DNA from: JBBARC01 sp040400005
GTDB lineage: Bacteria > Pseudomonadota > Alphaproteobacteria > Acetobacterales > Acetobacteraceae
Assembly (NCBI GenBank): GCA_040400005.1
Contig: JBBARC010000011.1
Coordinates: 5,897-69,896 of the forward strand
Direction of reading: 5' to 3'
DNA: 64,000 bases
Part shown: positions 7,171-15,379 of the stretch, piece by piece
How positions within the stretch are numbered: position 1 is the stretch's first letter
Layout of the letters: each line of letters starts with the position of its first letter
Notes under the pieces: generated by a model
Told to the model about the DNA's origin: nothing
The model's database searches: none
Seen by the model: the letters and a program-made list of their open reading frames with translations, nothing else
Translations under genes and position numbers: made by a program

Positions 7171-8281
7171 TGGCCGCCCCCACCACACGCCCTGCATTCC
7201 CGTCCCACGTATAATCGCACGCCACCAAATCCGCCCGTGCCGCTGCCCCCAGTTTTACCCGCAACGCCGCATCTTCAATCAACCACGATACCGCCGACCA
7301 CATCATCGCCGGCTCGGCCGGGTCAAACAGCACCGCATTGCGCAAATGCCCGAGAATTTCACGAATGTTGGGCTGATCGGGCGCCACAATCGCCGCCCCC
7401 GCCGCCATGTAATCAAATATTTTTAAGGGTGACGCATACGGTGTCGCCATTGGTTGCAACGCAATATCAAAACCCGCCACAATCTCTGCCACCTGCTCGG
7501 GCGGCACAATGCCGGTAAACCGCACCCGATCGCCTAACCCCAATTCTGCCGCCTGCGCCTGCAAATCCGCGCGCACCGGGCCATCGCCCACCACCACCAA
7601 TTCCACGGCGCGGGGTTCGGCGGCCATGCCGGCAATCACCAAATCCAACCCGTGCCACGGGCGCACAAACCCAACAAACCCCAAGGTAATCGGTGCACCC
7701 TCGGGTTTTTCTGCCCGCACATCCGGAAAACTGGCCAAATTTATGCCGTTCGGCACCACCTGTATTTTATCGCGCGCAACCCCTGCGGCGGCCACACTAT
7801 CACCCAACACCGCTGTTACCGGCAGCACCATGGCGGCCGAGCCCCAGGTGAATTGTTCCAGCCACTGCGCCAGCCTGAACAATTTTAAGCCCCCATGTTT
7901 TTGCCGCTCGGCCGCCAGTGGCGAATTCACTTCCAGCAACATCACAGCACCGTGCCAGCGCGCCAGCAAACTGCCGGCCAAATGATACAGATTACACCGC
8001 TCGTAAATAAAATCTGGCCGAAACTGCCGGTATGCCCGCAACAGTTTGATATAGGCAAGCCCGGCATAGCCAAGCTCGGCCAATTCCCACAACGCCCCCG
8101 GTAGCAGTTTGCGGGCAACGGCAATCAGCTTTGATTCGCCACCAAACTCCGCTTCCTCATAAAACCCTGGCCCCACCACCAGCACCTCGTGGCCGGCCGC
8201 GCGCAGGGCACGAATAAGCTCCTCCACGTGCACCGCCTGGCCGTCGCGCGATTGAATGCGATGGGAATATAAAATGCGCAT
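7142..8281 (-). CDS. GT4-family glycosyltransferase
   Basis: 379 residues starting at MRILYSHRIQSRDGQAVH, which is the family-type N-terminus; the longer open frame to 8398 adds unlike sequence. The N-lobe has GQAVHVEELIRALRAAGHEV, and the C-lobe holds LGFVGFVRPWHGLD, VVVGDGPVRADL and the donor-site PMATPYASPLKIFDYMAAG with the conserved E-x7-E region degenerate (SPLKIFDYMA). It is a retaining GT-B enzyme (glycogen phosphorylase/WaaG superfamily). It is downstream (34 bp) of a Tat-exported six-hairpin protein on the same strand. Sugar donor and acceptor are unknown. Confidence 0.82.
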   Translation of the reverse strand: MRILYSHRIQSRDGQAVHVEELIRALRAAGHEVLVVGPGFYEEAEFGGESKLIAVARKLLPGALWELAELGYAGLAYIKLLRAYRQFRPDFIYERCNLYHLAGSLLARWHGAVMLLEVNSPLAAERQKHGGLKLFRLAQWLEQFTWGSAAMVLPVTAVLGDSVAAAGVARDKIQVVPNGINLASFPDVRAEKPEGAPITLGFVGFVRPWHGLDLVIAGMAAEPRAVELVVVGDGPVRADLQAQAAELGLGDRVRFTGIVPPEQVAEIVAGFDIALQPMATPYASPLKIFDYMAAGAAIVAPDQPNIREILGHLRNAVLFDPAEPAMMWSAVSWLIEDAALRVKLGAAARADLVACDYTWDGNAGRVVGAATKVLAARAG

Positions 8282-8315
8282 GTTTAAAAAATCCGGCTGC
8301 CATAAAACATAGAAA

Positions 8316-9533
8316 CTACACCGTATACGGGTTTGCGTTGCGCGCAGCCAGCACCGCCCAGGCCAACGGCGCCAGATGCGGCCGCTGGTAATAGACAAAA
8401 TCCGGCGTATCCGGGGTCAACCCAGTGGCAAGCCCGGTGCTGAGCATTGGCACATTTGTGGCCGTTATCCGCCCGCGGGTTGTGTGTGCCGCCAATGTTG
8501 CCAAAAACCGCGCCCGCACAGCGCAGTCGCCCGCGCGCCCCAAGGCAAGGGCCGCCATCGCCGTGCCTTCCAGCCAAATGCCATCGCGATCGCTGTTAAA
8601 ATCCACCCCGGCCAGCCCGCCCGGCCCGGCAACACCACATTGGCTCAGCACGGCGGCCAGCCCACGACCCCAAGCCGCATCGGCATCGGGTAACAAGGCC
8701 GGCCACAGATTGGCATCCACCGCCAGGTGATCATTCAAACCGCCATCAGGTTTTAAGCCGGAACAAAACCGCCCGGGCCCGCTAAGCCACACCGCATCCA
8801 GCAATTTATACGCGTGCGTTGCCCTGGCCGTTTGCCCCAGCCGTGCAAACACCGCTGCCAGATCTGCCGCATGTTCGGTGCTGACCCAGGTCAGTTTTTG
8901 CGGCGCCGGTTCAAACCCCCAAAACCCGCCATAAAACCCCACCGGCGCAGTTAACTCACGCGCAATAAAATCGCCAGCGCGCACTGCGGCATCGGTAAAC
9001 CCCTGGCCAAAGCCGGCGCGCGCCAAGGCGCACCACAACAGCATGGCCCAGGCCAGCACACCGGTTGCCGTGCCCGCATGATAGGCATCTTCGCGCCACG
9101 CCCGCGCATCACCATCCCACCATCCAGGCAAAGGATACGCGCCATCGGCCGGCATCGGCCCTGCCGCATAGCCGTTGCGCAACCGGCCATCCTTAAAGAA
9201 CCGGTCGCGAATTTGCGCTTCCCGCAAAGCCGCCCCAATGCGCACCGCCAAATCACCGCGCCCGCAGGCCAGCAAGCCCAGCCCGGCCACCGCGTTATCA
9301 TACACAAACGCGCAATTGCCGTGGGTGCGATCAAACGCCACCGCCCCATCATCGCCCGGCGCACGGGTAATAAAACTTTTAATCAGCCCGGGCCCATGCA
9401 GATCGGCCGCCAAGCCCACCAGCAGCGCCGCCCAATCGGGCGTTGCCATCCCCGCACAAGCCTCAGCCCGCCCAGCGCCCACCGCCAGCACGCCAGAGGC
9501 TGCCGCCACAAACCAACGCCGCGACCCTTGCAT
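8316..9533 (-). CDS. Secreted six-hairpin (glycosidase-like) protein, Tat signal
   Basis: 405 residues. The N-terminus MQGSRRWFVAAASGVLAVG has the SRRxF core of a twin-arginine signal followed by a hydrophobic stretch and an AEA cleavage region near residue 24. The mature part contains repeated helix-hairpin motifs (DNAVAGLGLLACGR, HAGTATGVLAWAMLLWC, STEHAADLAAVFARLG, VDANLWPALL, GIWLEGTAMAALALG) suggestive of an (alpha/alpha)6 toroid as in many glycoside hydrolases and lyases. Several Asp/Glu lie in these loops, but catalytic residues cannot be assigned. Its neighbours are a GT4 enzyme downstream and a dienelactone hydrolase upstream, all on the minus strand with gaps of about 35 bp. Confidence 0.65.
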   Translation of the reverse strand: MQGSRRWFVAAASGVLAVGAGRAEACAGMATPDWAALLVGLAADLHGPGLIKSFITRAPGDDGAVAFDRTHGNCAFVYDNAVAGLGLLACGRGDLAVRIGAALREAQIRDRFFKDGRLRNGYAAGPMPADGAYPLPGWWDGDARAWREDAYHAGTATGVLAWAMLLWCALARAGFGQGFTDAAVRAGDFIARELTAPVGFYGGFWGFEPAPQKLTWVSTEHAADLAAVFARLGQTARATHAYKLLDAVWLSGPGRFCSGLKPDGGLNDHLAVDANLWPALLPDADAAWGRGLAAVLSQCGVAGPGGLAGVDFNSDRDGIWLEGTAMAALALGRAGDCAVRARFLATLAAHTTRGRITATNVPMLSTGLATGLTPDTPDFVYYQRPHLAPLAWAVLAARNANPYTV

Positions 9534-9568
9534 GCGGGCGGCCGCCGCGCCCGGTTCAGCCCAGCGCT

Positions 9569-10279
9569 TCAGCTCAACGCTTTGGCCATCGCCGCCGCCG
9601 CCCGGCCATTGGCAATCAGCGCCGATAGCGCATCGAAATGCGTGCCACCCACCCGCGCAAACGCGTGATCGGCACCGGGATACACATACGCCTCGATCAA
9701 CGGATTACCGGCAACGGCCGCCGTAATCAGCGCTTGCGCCGCCGGCGGCACATACGCATCCAACGCCGCGATATTCAGCACCAGCGGTTTGTGCACCGCT
9801 GGCAGATCCCCCAGCAGCCCGTCAATGCCGACGCCATAATAGGAAATATTCACGTCAGCGTCCGACTTGGCCGCCATCATAAACGCAAGCCTGCCGCCCA
9901 GGCAGTAGCCAATGGTGCCGGCCTGCCCGTTGGTGCCGGGCAATTTACGCGCAACCGCCAATGCCGCCTGCAAATCCTCAATCCCCTTTGCCTGATCGAA
10001 CGCGTTCATCAAGGCAAAGGCCTGCGTCCATTCCGCATCGGTCTTGTCGGTAAGATTAACGCCCGGCTCAATCCGCCAAAACAAATCTGGCACAATGGCG
10101 GTAAACCCAAGCTCGGCAATCGCATCCGCCGTCGCCCGCATCGACGCATTTACGCCAAAAATTTCCTGAATAACCACCATAGCCCCAACAGGTGTACCCG
10201 CCGGGTTGGCCTTGGGGGCCGCCACATAGGCCGAAAAACTGCCCGTGCCGTCGGTGGCGGTGATCGAAATGGTGCTCAT
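9569..10279 (-). CDS. Dienelactone hydrolase family protein
   Basis: 236 residues from MSTISITATDG; an AGGAG ribosome binding site lies 9 nt upstream of this ATG, so the longer open frame to 10381 is rejected. An alpha/beta hydrolase with the DLH triad: nucleophile Cys126 in GTIGYCLGGR, Asp in the ALDAYVPP segment, His in the YPGADHAF segment. VVIQEIFGVN near residue 38 is the typical oxyanion-side strand. Members hydrolyse dienelactones or related esters; the true substrate here is unknown. A second paralogue lies at 36015-36689. Probably co-transcribed with the six-hairpin gene. Confidence 0.85.
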   Translation of the reverse strand: MSTISITATDGTGSFSAYVAAPKANPAGTPVGAMVVIQEIFGVNASMRATADAIAELGFTAIVPDLFWRIEPGVNLTDKTDAEWTQAFALMNAFDQAKGIEDLQAALAVARKLPGTNGQAGTIGYCLGGRLAFMMAAKSDADVNISYYGVGIDGLLGDLPAVHKPLVLNIAALDAYVPPAAQALITAAVAGNPLIEAYVYPGADHAFARVGGTHFDALSALIANGRAAAAMAKALS

Positions 10280-10393
10280 AATACGGCAATCTCCTGGGGG
10301 TGCAGTGGGGAACAGTTTGCCCAGCACCTTATCAGCACCCGGCCTATCGCGGTATAGCTGGACCCGCCTCCCCCCACTCACCAGAGGGCCACC

Positions 10394-11068
10394 ATGTTCG
10401 ATGGGCTAGAACCACCCAACGCCAGCCAAAACGGCCCAACCCTTAACGCTAAACACCTGGCCGCCTGGGCCGCCCTGACCACCGTGCTGATCCTGGCTAG
10501 CATCCAATGGGGCGATCGCCCGTTTGCCGATTTTAGCCACGATTTTTTGGCTCGCCCCGCCGCCGCCCTATGGCTGGTTAAAATCGGCGGTGCCCCGGTG
10601 CTGATCGCCGCCGGCCTGCTGGCAACCGTCGCCGCCTTCGCCAGTGGTGCCAAATACCGCCCCGTCGGCCGCGCCTTCGCCACCGCCCTGCTGGCGGCCG
10701 TGCTCGCCATGCTCGCCGTCATCGCGCTCAAACAAGGATTTGGCCGGCTGTGGCCAGAAACCTGGGTCAACAACAACCCATCCTGGATCGCCAACCACGC
10801 TTTTGGCTTCTACTGGTTCCACGGCGGGGTTGCTTACGAATCGTTCCCCTCCGGCCACACCGCCCGCACCCTGGCCCCCTGCGCCGCCCTATGGTGGCGA
10901 ATGCCCCGCCTGCGCCCGCTTTGGGCCGCCCTGCCCACCCTGGTGGTGCTCGGCCTGCTCGGATCAAATTTCCATTTCGTCAGCGATTGCCTCGCCGGCG
11001 CCGCCGTCGGCCTCACCGCAGCCCTTGTCGCTCTGCGCTTGGCACCACGGCTGCGGATTGGGCGATAA
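10394..11068 (+). CDS. PAP2-family membrane phosphatase
   Basis: 224 residues with about five hydrophobic segments. The three PAP2 motifs are present in slightly divergent form: LKQGFGRLWPETW (motif 1, K-x5-R-x2-P instead of K-x6-R-P), YESFPSGHTARTL (motif 2, PSGH) and SNFHFVSDCLAGAAVG (motif 3, catalytic His and Asp). Such enzymes dephosphorylate lipid phosphates such as undecaprenyl pyrophosphate, phosphatidic acid or lipid A. The gene is followed by a palindromic repeat that also ends the convergent DUF1329 gene. Confidence 0.8.
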   Translation: MFDGLEPPNASQNGPTLNAKHLAAWAALTTVLILASIQWGDRPFADFSHDFLARPAAALWLVKIGGAPVLIAAGLLATVAAFASGAKYRPVGRAFATALLAAVLAMLAVIALKQGFGRLWPETWVNNNPSWIANHAFGFYWFHGGVAYESFPSGHTARTLAPCAALWWRMPRLRPLWAALPTLVVLGLLGSNFHFVSDCLAGAAVGLTAALVALRLAPRLRIGR

Positions 11069-11070
11069 GA

Positions 11071-11216
11071 TCAAGAATTTTCTTTTTCTGAAGAAAAAGA
11101 AACAAAAAGACTTTTATTACGCTGGGCCTGGAGCGATCAAGCCACCGCATTCTCCGAACCCACATAGTAAAAGTCTTTTGCTTCTTTTCTTCAGAAAAGA
11201 AGGTTCTTTGTTTTAC
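11071..11216. repeat. Palindromic intergenic element, copy A
   Basis: Arms of TTTTCTGAAGAAAAAGAA plus AAAAAGACTTTTA face the inverse AAAAGTCTTTTGCTTC plus TTTTCTTCAGAAAA, around a core with CTGGGCCTGG and CCACCGCATTCTCCGAACC. It lies between the convergent PAP2 and DUF1329 genes. The same element recurs at 30431, 34176 and 55152, with a half copy at 17878. Confidence 0.9.
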
Positions 11217-11227
11217 CTTGCCTTCCC

Positions 11228-12583
11228 TTACCGCATCCCCTCACGCCGCAACACATCAGGTGCAAAATCGGCTTCGGTTAGTTTGTGGCGGTCGAAGCTG
11301 GGTTGTTCCACTTCCTGACCGTGCAAACCGCCCACAATATAGCGCCGGGCGATGAGATCGACGTATTCGGCACCATCGGCGCCGAGCACTGGCACATCAT
11401 AATCCAGTACTGGAAATGTGGTTGCCGTGCGCCATAGGATACCGCGCCGGTCCCACCTGTCGCTGATCACAATTTGCCAGCTATCTTCATCAAGATACAC
11501 CACCCGCTTGGCGTAGATATGGGTCATGCCGGGCAGCAGATTGGCCTCCACCACCCAAACCCGGTGCAATTCCCAGCGCAAAGCATCCGGGTTGATAAAA
11601 TCTTTACCAATAATCTCGGCATAGCTGCGCTTGGGGTTTTGCAATTCGTAGCAATTGTATGGGATATAGATCTCCCGCCTGCCCAGCAGTTTCCAACTAT
11701 AGCGGTCCAGCGATCCATTGAACAAATCGTAATCGTCCACCGTTTGCAGCCCGTCGGTTTCCGGGATCGGCGTGTCGTAACTTACTTTTGGTGTGCGCCG
11801 CACCCGCCGTTCGCCGGGGCTATAAATCCAGCTTTGCCGTGGTGTGGTGAAGGGATCCAGGTAATCCTTATTGATGTTCATGGTGCCGGCAATCCGCGGC
11901 GGCGCCAACACTTCGACAAAAAACAGATTATTCAGCCCCTCCGGGTTAGGCCCCGGCATATTATAGGGAAACATGATTTTCTCAGATGTCCGCGCCAGCG
12001 TGTAATTACCGTTGGTGCCAACAATGGCATGTTCTTCCACCCGTTCCACCTGGCGGCCGCGCCAGCGCAGCAAATGGTTCCACATCGCTTGCTGGCCATT
12101 TTCTGGCACCGGAAAGGGGATAGATAATTCGGCCCCCGCCACCCCCAACCCGCCATTGATCAAATGCGCCCGGTGGGCATTGGCGATCGCCGCATCCAGT
12201 ATTTCTGGCGGGGCGGCAAAATTGCGGTGGCTTGGGTAGACATCGATGCGGTAACCGGCAACCGACCGCAAGCGCGCAGCCGTACCGGCGGAAAGTTTGT
12301 CTTCATACTTGGCAACGGTGGCGGCAGTAATGCTGAACAGTTTTTGTTCGCCGGCGTAAGGGTTGGCCAGCGGTTGCGCCCGCGATGTGCCGGGCGGGCG
12401 GCGGGTGATGCCGCCATCCCAGGCCGGTATGGTGCCATCGGCGTTCCCGGCGGCGATGGCGCCAAATGGGGTGAGCGATTTACCCAGATCATCGGCGCCC
12501 GCCGCCTGTGCAGGGCGGCTTATTGCCCCGCCGCAGGCCAAAACCGCCACCGCCGCCACTACGGCCTTGTGCCACGCTACCAT
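11228..12583 (-). CDS. DUF1329 exported protein
   Basis: 451 residues from the ATG at 12583, which has a GGGGGA ribosome binding site 6 nt upstream. The N-terminus (VAWHKAVVAAVAVLACGG ... RPAQA) is a signal peptide. The body matches DUF1329: GKSLTPFGAIAAGNADGTIPAWDGG near the start, then GNYTLARTSEKIMFPYN, PGERRVRRTPKVSYDTP, RYSWKLLGRREIYIPYN and HRVWVVEANLLPGMTHIYAKRVVYLDEDSW. DUF1329 proteins are periplasmic or outer-membrane associated, structurally related to LolA/LolB-type lipid binders, often near RND exporters or lipid metabolism genes. The specific role here is unknown. Confidence 0.85.
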   Translation of the reverse strand: MVAWHKAVVAAVAVLACGGAISRPAQAAGADDLGKSLTPFGAIAAGNADGTIPAWDGGITRRPPGTSRAQPLANPYAGEQKLFSITAATVAKYEDKLSAGTAARLRSVAGYRIDVYPSHRNFAAPPEILDAAIANAHRAHLINGGLGVAGAELSIPFPVPENGQQAMWNHLLRWRGRQVERVEEHAIVGTNGNYTLARTSEKIMFPYNMPGPNPEGLNNLFFVEVLAPPRIAGTMNINKDYLDPFTTPRQSWIYSPGERRVRRTPKVSYDTPIPETDGLQTVDDYDLFNGSLDRYSWKLLGRREIYIPYNCYELQNPKRSYAEIIGKDFINPDALRWELHRVWVVEANLLPGMTHIYAKRVVYLDEDSWQIVISDRWDRRGILWRTATTFPVLDYDVPVLGADGAEYVDLIARRYIVGGLHGQEVEQPSFDRHKLTEADFAPDVLRREGMR

Positions 12584-13106
12584 CAGAATCCCCCACATGC
12601 CGGCGGGTTTTGACCCTTGCCGTGCCAATTTCCCCTACCTTACGCAGAAGCTTGCCGTGGCGGAAACAATTTTGCAGTTTCGGAGTGGGTTAGGTTGGAA
12701 TGTCCGGTTTTGGCAGGGTGTGGCTGTTTTTGTAGGGTGGGCTTCAGCCCACCGATGACATTCACCGAGCGTGCGTTTGGCTGGTGAAATCTTCGGCACT
12801 AAAGCCGACCCGCGTTGACCCGGCGCGCATAGCAAGCCGCATTGCCGATGGAACGGACATCGTCACGGCGGCTTGGTGTAACTTGGCTGAGGCCGGCGAA
12901 CGACCTTAACCGGCGCCGGTGGGCTAAAGCGCACCTACTTACGCGCCGTGGCGAAATCAGTTTTGCCACGATTGCCATTTGACAAGCCCCCGGCCCCATG
13001 TCATGCGGCGCGCCCTAATTGAACCCCATTTTCCACCGCCCCATTTTTCGCAACCGGCAAGCCATGTTTTCGCAAACAGGCATCAGCCCCATCGCAAGGG
13101 TCCACC
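12584..13106. other. Intergenic region with a REP-like hairpin
   Basis: About 520 bp without a convincing gene. It contains the GTAG-headed hairpin at 12732-12753 and a second, degenerate GGTGGGCT/GCGCACC half near 12920-12937. Short open frames here lack protein-like sequence and ribosome binding sites. The distal end presumably holds the promoter of the FYDLN gene. Confidence 0.6.
12732..12753 (+). repeat. REP-like hairpin with GTAG head
   Basis: GTAG followed by a perfect 8-bp hairpin (GGTGGGCT, 2-nt loop, AGCCCACC). A 5' GTAG tetranucleotide plus a short hairpin is the hallmark of REP sequences mobilised by RAYT (TnpA-REP) transposases. The same architecture occurs at 36824-36846. Confidence 0.75.
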
Positions 13107-13433
13107 ATGTCCCGGCCGCAACTCGGTACTAAGCGCACCTGCGTCGCCTGCAGCGCGAAATTCTACGATCTCAGCAAAACCCCCGCTATTTGCCCCAAAT
13201 GCGGCGTTACACAACCCGCCGAACAGCCCCGCTTGCGGGTGCGCGCCCCGGTGCCCGAACCGAAGGTGAAGGCGGTGGCAGTTGCCGATGATGTCGATGC
13301 GGATGTCGAGGTGGAAGCCGAGGATGACGCCGAAGACGGCGTGCTGGAGGATACGTCTGACCTCGACGACGACACCGATCCGCTAGGTGCCGATATCGAA
13401 GTCGGCGCCGATACCGACGACAGCGAGCGCTGA
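13107..13433 (+). CDS. FYDLN-acid family protein (TIGR02300)
   Basis: 108 residues. The N-terminal zinc ribbon has C12/C15 (TCVACSAKFYDL) and C29/C32 (AICPKCG) with the FYDL signature that names this alphaproteobacterial family; the C-terminal half is strongly acidic (Asp/Glu-rich, residues about 60-105). An AAGGG ribosome binding site precedes the ATG. The family function is not established; it is conserved across Rhizobiales and Rhodospirillales and probably cytoplasmic. A GC-rich hairpin follows the gene. Confidence 0.9.
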   Translation: MSRPQLGTKRTCVACSAKFYDLSKTPAICPKCGVTQPAEQPRLRVRAPVPEPKVKAVAVADDVDADVEVEAEDDAEDGVLEDTSDLDDDTDPLGADIEVGADTDDSER

Positions 13434-13462
13434 TCAGAAAAAAGCCCGGTTATAAGCCGCCA

Positions 13463-13494
13463 CGCCCGCCATGCGCATAGGCGCTTGGCGGGCG
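13463..13494 (+). terminator. GC-rich hairpin after FYDLN gene
   Basis: CGCCCGCCATGCGC, a 4-nt loop and GCGCTTGGCGGGCG form a 14-bp stem with one mismatch 29 bp after the stop. No U-tract follows, so it may be a weak terminator or an mRNA 3' stabiliser. Confidence 0.45.
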
Positions 13495-13514
13495 GGCATG
13501 CTAGGCTTGCTGCC

Positions 13515-14114
13515 ATGCGTTTGACCCTGAAAAACCCGCCCGCCAGCCAGGTTTTGGCCCGGCTTGCTGTGCCCGTGCTGGCCTTCCTCGCCGCCAGCCA
13601 CGGTGCCCCGGCCAGCACAAAACCAAAATCCAACGCCAAAGCCGCCCCGGCGAGCCACCACGCCGCCCATACCACCGCCCACGCTATCGCAAACTTTGGC
13701 GCTTGGCGGGTGGCCATTCATGGCGATGGCGCCGCCCGCGTGTGCTACGCCTATACCCGCGCGAACCCAGCCGCCGCGCTGCCCGGCCGTGGCGAAGTGG
13801 CGCTAACCGTGACTGAACGGCCAAATTTGCGCGATACCATCGCCATCAGCACCGGCGTCGTCCTCGCCGTTAAAGCCGACGTCACCTTAAACATCGGCAC
13901 CAAATCGGCCGCTTTTTACCCCTCCGGCCGTTCGGTTTTTGCCCGCGATGCGGCCGTAACCTTGCCCCTGCTGCTCGCTGGCGCCGATGCCACCCTGACT
14001 TTGCCTAAGCCCGCCAAGGGCGGCGACCTCACCGATCATTTTTCGCTCGCCGGCATTGCGCAAGCCCTGGCCGCCGCGCGCACCGCCTGCCCGGCGGCCG
14101 CCGCCACCAAATGA
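13515..14114 (+). CDS. IalB-like (invasion-associated locus B) exported protein
   Basis: 199 residues from MRLTLKNPPASQ; residues about 16-31 are hydrophobic with an ASHGAPA cleavage region, so it is probably periplasmic. The mature part begins after a low-complexity Lys/Ala/His linker with FGAWRVAIHGDGAARVCYAYT, which resembles the start of IalB-family proteins (small beta-barrel proteins first described in Bartonella). Only a single Cys pairlike arrangement is seen (CYAYT and ARTACPAA). Its stop overlaps the rlmN start (ATGA), so it is translationally coupled to rlmN. Its role is unknown. Confidence 0.65.
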   Translation: MRLTLKNPPASQVLARLAVPVLAFLAASHGAPASTKPKSNAKAAPASHHAAHTTAHAIANFGAWRVAIHGDGAARVCYAYTRANPAAALPGRGEVALTVTERPNLRDTIAISTGVVLAVKADVTLNIGTKSAAFYPSGRSVFARDAAVTLPLLLAGADATLTLPKPAKGGDLTDHFSLAGIAQALAAARTACPAAAATK

Positions 14115-15307
14115 CCAACACCCCAACCCTCGCCAGCGCCGACCTCACCGAGGCCGAGCGCACCCGCATCCTGGCCAAATCGGCCCTGTTCAACCCGCCG
14201 CCCCATGTACTGCCCGATGGCCGGCGCGATCTGGTTGGCCTGCCGCGCGAGGCGCTGATCGCCGAACTCGCTCAAATCGGCGAAAAACCCTTTCGCGCCA
14301 AACAAATCTGGCACTGGATCTATCACCAGGGCACCACCGATTTTGCCGCCATGACCAGCATCGCCAAACCGTTGCAGGCCAAACTTGCCGAAAGTTTTGT
14401 CATCGGCCGGCCCACCGCCAGCATTGTGCAAACGGCGGAAGACCAAACCCGTAAATTTCTATTCCGTTTCCGCGATGGCCAGGAAGCCGAAACTGTCTAC
14501 ATCCCCGATCGCGCGCTCGATCGTGGTGCTGTGTGCTTATCCAGCCAGGTGGGCTGCACGCTGAGTTGCAAATTCTGCCACACCGGCACGCAAACCCTGG
14601 TGCGCAATCTCGGCGCCGCCGAAATCGTCGGCCAGTTTATGGCGGCGCGTGATTCTTATGGCGAATGGCCTAGTCCCGCCGGCGAAACCCCGCGGCTGCT
14701 GTCCACCATTGTGCTGATGGGCATGGGCGAGCCGCTGTATAATTACGAAAACGTAGCCCTGGCCATGCGCATCATCATGGATAACGAAGGCATTGCCCTG
14801 TCGCGCCGGCGCATAACGTTAAGCACCTCGGGCGTGGTGCCGATGATGGACCGGGCCGGCGCCGAATTAGGGGTAAATTTGGCGGTGTCCCTGCACGCCG
14901 TGCGCGATGATCTGCGCGATGAGCTGGTGCCGCTGAACCGCAAATACCCGATCGCCGAGCTGCTCGCCGCCTGCCGGCGTTACCCTGGGGCGTCTAACGC
15001 CCGCCGCATAACCTTCGAATACGTTATGCTGCGCGGCGTGAACGATAGTGAAGCGGACGCGCGCGAGCTGGTGCGTTTAATTGCCGGCATTCCAGCCAAG
15101 GTAAATTTAATCCCGTTCAATCCCTGGCCAGGCAGCGCCTACTTGCCGAGTAGCGGCAACGCGCTGCACCGCTTTGCCAAAATTGTGATGGATGGCGGGT
15201 TTTCCGCCCCCATCCGCACCCCGCGCGGCCAGGATATTCTGGCTGCCTGCGGGCAGCTGAAAACCGAAAGCCGCCGTATCGGTGGCCGGGCCACGCCGTC
15301 TGTCTAA
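14111..15307 (+). CDS. rlmN: Dual-specificity 23S rRNA/tRNA methyltransferase RlmN
   Basis: 398 residues. A radical-SAM enzyme that makes 2-methyladenosine at A2503 of 23S rRNA and at A37 of some tRNAs. The cluster-binding C149-x3-C153-x2-C156 is in GCTLSCKFCHTG; the mechanistic Cys pair is C142 (AVCLSSQ) and C380 (LAACGQLK). The segments VLMGMGEPLYNYENV, ITLSTSGVVPMMDR and NLIPFNPWPGS are typical of the family. The length is slightly greater than E. coli RlmN owing to an N-terminal extension. The start overlaps the IalB-like gene stop. Confidence 0.97.
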   Translation: MTNTPTLASADLTEAERTRILAKSALFNPPPHVLPDGRRDLVGLPREALIAELAQIGEKPFRAKQIWHWIYHQGTTDFAAMTSIAKPLQAKLAESFVIGRPTASIVQTAEDQTRKFLFRFRDGQEAETVYIPDRALDRGAVCLSSQVGCTLSCKFCHTGTQTLVRNLGAAEIVGQFMAARDSYGEWPSPAGETPRLLSTIVLMGMGEPLYNYENVALAMRIIMDNEGIALSRRRITLSTSGVVPMMDRAGAELGVNLAVSLHAVRDDLRDELVPLNRKYPIAELLAACRRYPGASNARRITFEYVMLRGVNDSEADARELVRLIAGIPAKVNLIPFNPWPGSAYLPSSGNALHRFAKIVMDGGFSAPIRTPRGQDILAACGQLKTESRRIGGRATPSV

Positions 15308-15379
15308 CAACCGGCGCCATTAACCACCAGGTTACCTACGCCGCGCTAAACCGGTCCACCCTCGCGCCGGAGCGCCCCG

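Noticed and set aside
12363..12758. 131-codon plus-strand ORF over the DUF1329 start region
   Set aside because: Antisense shadow of the DUF1329 signal region and the adjacent intergenic repeat.
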